In this document: positions 62,901-64,000 of the stretch, in pieces | Numbering within the stretch: the first letter of the stretch is position 1 | Layout: every line of letters begins with the position of its first letter | DNA from: Prosopocoilus inquinatus | Taxonomy: Eukaryota > Arthropoda > Insecta > Coleoptera > Lucanidae | Assembly: GCA_036172665.1 (NCBI GenBank) | Contig: CM069873.1 | Coordinates: 33,904,001 to 33,968,000 of the forward strand | Direction: 5' to 3' | DNA length: 64,000 bases | Made by a program: the position numbers and the translations under genes | Notes under the pieces: model-generated | Database searches by the model: none | Told to the model about the DNA's origin: nothing | Seen by the model: only the letters and a program-made list of their open reading frames with translations

Positions 62901-64000
62901 GAGCTGGAAATAGTTTTAAACGAAACAACACGTATTAGCGTTGTTCCTGTGATGTATCTAATCGATCCTTACTCATCTATCATGTTATTTGACGTTTGGA
63001 TGGAATCCAGTAACTCTGATGTGAGATACAAAGTTCTCGGACGCAGCAGAAGCTGGAAATAGTTTTGAACGAAACAACACGTATTAGCGTTGTTCCTGTG
63101 ATGTATCTAATCGATCCTTACTTATCTATCATGTTATTTGACGTTTGGATGGACTCCAGTAACTCTGATGTGAGATACAAAATTTTCGGACGCAGCAGAA
63201 CCTGGAAAATGTTTTAAACGAAACAACACACATTAGCGTTGTTCCTGTGATGTATCTAATCGATCCTTACTCATCTATCATGTTATTTGACGTTTCGATG
63301 GACTCCAGTAACTCTAATGTGAGATACGAAATTTTCGGACGCAGCAGGAGCTGGAAATAGTTTTAAACGAAACAACACGCATTAGCGTTGTTCCTGTGAT
63401 GTATCTAATCGATCCTTACTCATCTATCATGTTATTTGACGTTTGAATGGACTCCAGTAACTCTGATGTGAGATACAAAGTTCTCGGACGCAGCAGAAGC
63501 TGGAAATAGTTTTGAACGAAACAACACGTATTAGCGTTGTTCCTGTGATGTATCTAATCGATCCTTACTTAGCTACTATGTTATTTGACGTTTCGATGGA
63601 CTCAAATAACTCTGATGTGAGATACAAAGCTTTCGGACGCAGCAGAAGCTGGAAATAGTTTTAAACGAAACAACACGCATTAGCGTTGTTCCTGTGATGT
63701 ATCTAATCGATCCTTACTCATCTATCATTATATTTGACGTTTGGATGGACTACAGTAACTCTGATGTGAGATACAAAGTTTACGGAAGCAGCAGAAGCTG
63801 GAAATAGTTTTAAACGAAACAACACGCATTACCGTTGTTCCTGTGATGTATCTAATCGATCCTTACTCATCTATCATGTTATTTGACGTTTGAATGGACT
63901 CCAGTAACTCTGATGTGAGATACAAAGTTCTCGGACGCAGCAGAAGCTGGAAATAGTTTTAAACGAAACAACACGCATTAGCGTTGTTCCTGTGATGTAT
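59852..64000 (+). repeat. Higher-order unit C, copy 2 (incomplete at the window edge)
   Basis: It aligns with 54490-58636 at an offset of 5364 (5362 before the GA-deleted monomer) and is still matching at the last base. Only about six differences are visible over 4.1 kb, such as GAGCTATAAATAG near 61860 and GATGGGCTCTAG near 62404. The array clearly continues beyond the window. Confidence 0.9.
63983..64000 (+). repeat. Partial monomer at the right edge
   Basis: These are the first 18 bases of the next monomer, GTTGTTCCTGTGATGTAT, identical to the consensus. There is no sign of an array boundary. Confidence 0.97.

Larger units (their letters stand above)
1..64000 (+). repeat. Satellite DNA array, 149-bp monomer, head-to-tail, spans the window
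   Basis: The motif GTTGTTCCTGTGATGTAT recurs every 149 bases from 94 to 63983, always on the plus strand. Early starts are 94, 243, 392, 541 and 690. Counting exact indels gives 429 complete monomers. The monomer is about 40% G+C and contains an ATCGAT (ClaI) site in most copies at monomer positions 22-27. No unrelated sequence, N run, inverted monomer, microsatellite or telomere motif interrupts it. Arrays of this kind in eukaryotes are typically centromeric or pericentromeric heterochromatin; that location is inferred, since the window has no flanks. I do not recognise the family by sequence. Confidence 0.98.

Noticed and set aside
1..64000. CRISPR array
   Set aside because: Regular spacing is present, but the whole 149-bp unit repeats. 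There are no unique spacers between short repeats, and no cas-like genes.
1..64000. Transposon or retroelement internal repeats
   Set aside because: I found no terminal repeats, target-site duplications, polyadenine tail or coding remnants of a transposase or reverse transcriptase in any stretch that I read.
1..64000. Inverted blocks or palindromic arms within the array
   Set aside because: Every occurrence of the GTTGTTCC...ATCGATCC landmark I checked from start to end is on the plus strand, and the monomer count closes exactly without any inverted segment.
1..64000. Assignment to a known satellite such as alpha satellite or the Arabidopsis 178-bp repeat
   Set aside because: Neither the length nor the sequence motifs fit any family I can recall with confidence, so no species or family name is offered.

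Overview
The whole window is satellite DNA. It is one uninterrupted head-to-tail tandem array of a 149-bp monomer in a single orientation. I see no unique-sequence gene, transposon, RNA gene, CRISPR array, telomere repeat or non-satellite flank. Taking the start of the GTTGTTCC motif as monomer position 1, the first complete monomer starts at 94 and the last motif starts at 63983. That leaves exactly 429 complete monomers between them, plus partial monomers at the two edges. Only 14 monomers differ in length: seven of 147 bp, five of 148 bp, one of 158 bp and one of 127 bp. Together they explain the total length to the base (429 x 149 minus 32 = 63889).

This architecture points to a eukaryotic chromosome, most likely centromeric or pericentromeric heterochromatin. 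I cannot name the species, and I do not recognise the monomer as any satellite family I know. The consensus I read is about 40% G+C. It carries 8 CpG dinucleotides per monomer, more than base composition predicts, which is unusual for a satellite in a heavily CpG-methylated genome.

Above the monomer level the array is a mosaic of long higher-order repeats (HORs), traced here by rare substitutions and indels shared at fixed offsets. (1) 1-13.7 kb: two full copies and a partial third copy of a 38/39-monomer unit (5660 and 5809 bp), itself containing 8-, 12- and 15-monomer duplications. (2) 13.7-22.4 kb: a shuffled zone, including a stretch of 298-bp dimers around 15.9-17.7 kb. (3) 22.4-35.0 kb: two full copies and a partial copy of a 39-monomer, 5810-bp unit that are nearly identical. 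(4) 35-41.9 kb: shorter re-used fragments (7 to 13 monomers) of the earlier units. (5) 41.9-59.1 kb: a segment of about 7.1 kb present twice at an offset of 10117 bp (68 monomers). Between its copies lies the most disturbed part of the window (49.0-52.0 kb), with a 9-bp tandem duplication, a 22-bp deletion and several unusually diverged monomers. (6) 54.5-64.0 kb: a 36-monomer unit (5364 bp) with an 18-monomer (2682-bp) sub-periodicity.

Nothing here encodes a credible protein. Each monomer has a 36-codon open stretch, but stop-creating variants are common and the frame shifts at every monomer because 149 is not a multiple of three. The features that could matter functionally are structural: near-nucleosomal monomer length, an imperfect dyad at each monomer junction, a nearly invariant 30-bp segment, and a weak CENP-B-box resemblance. 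Block edges come from reading landmarks by eye, so they are good to roughly one monomer unless an exact indel is cited.
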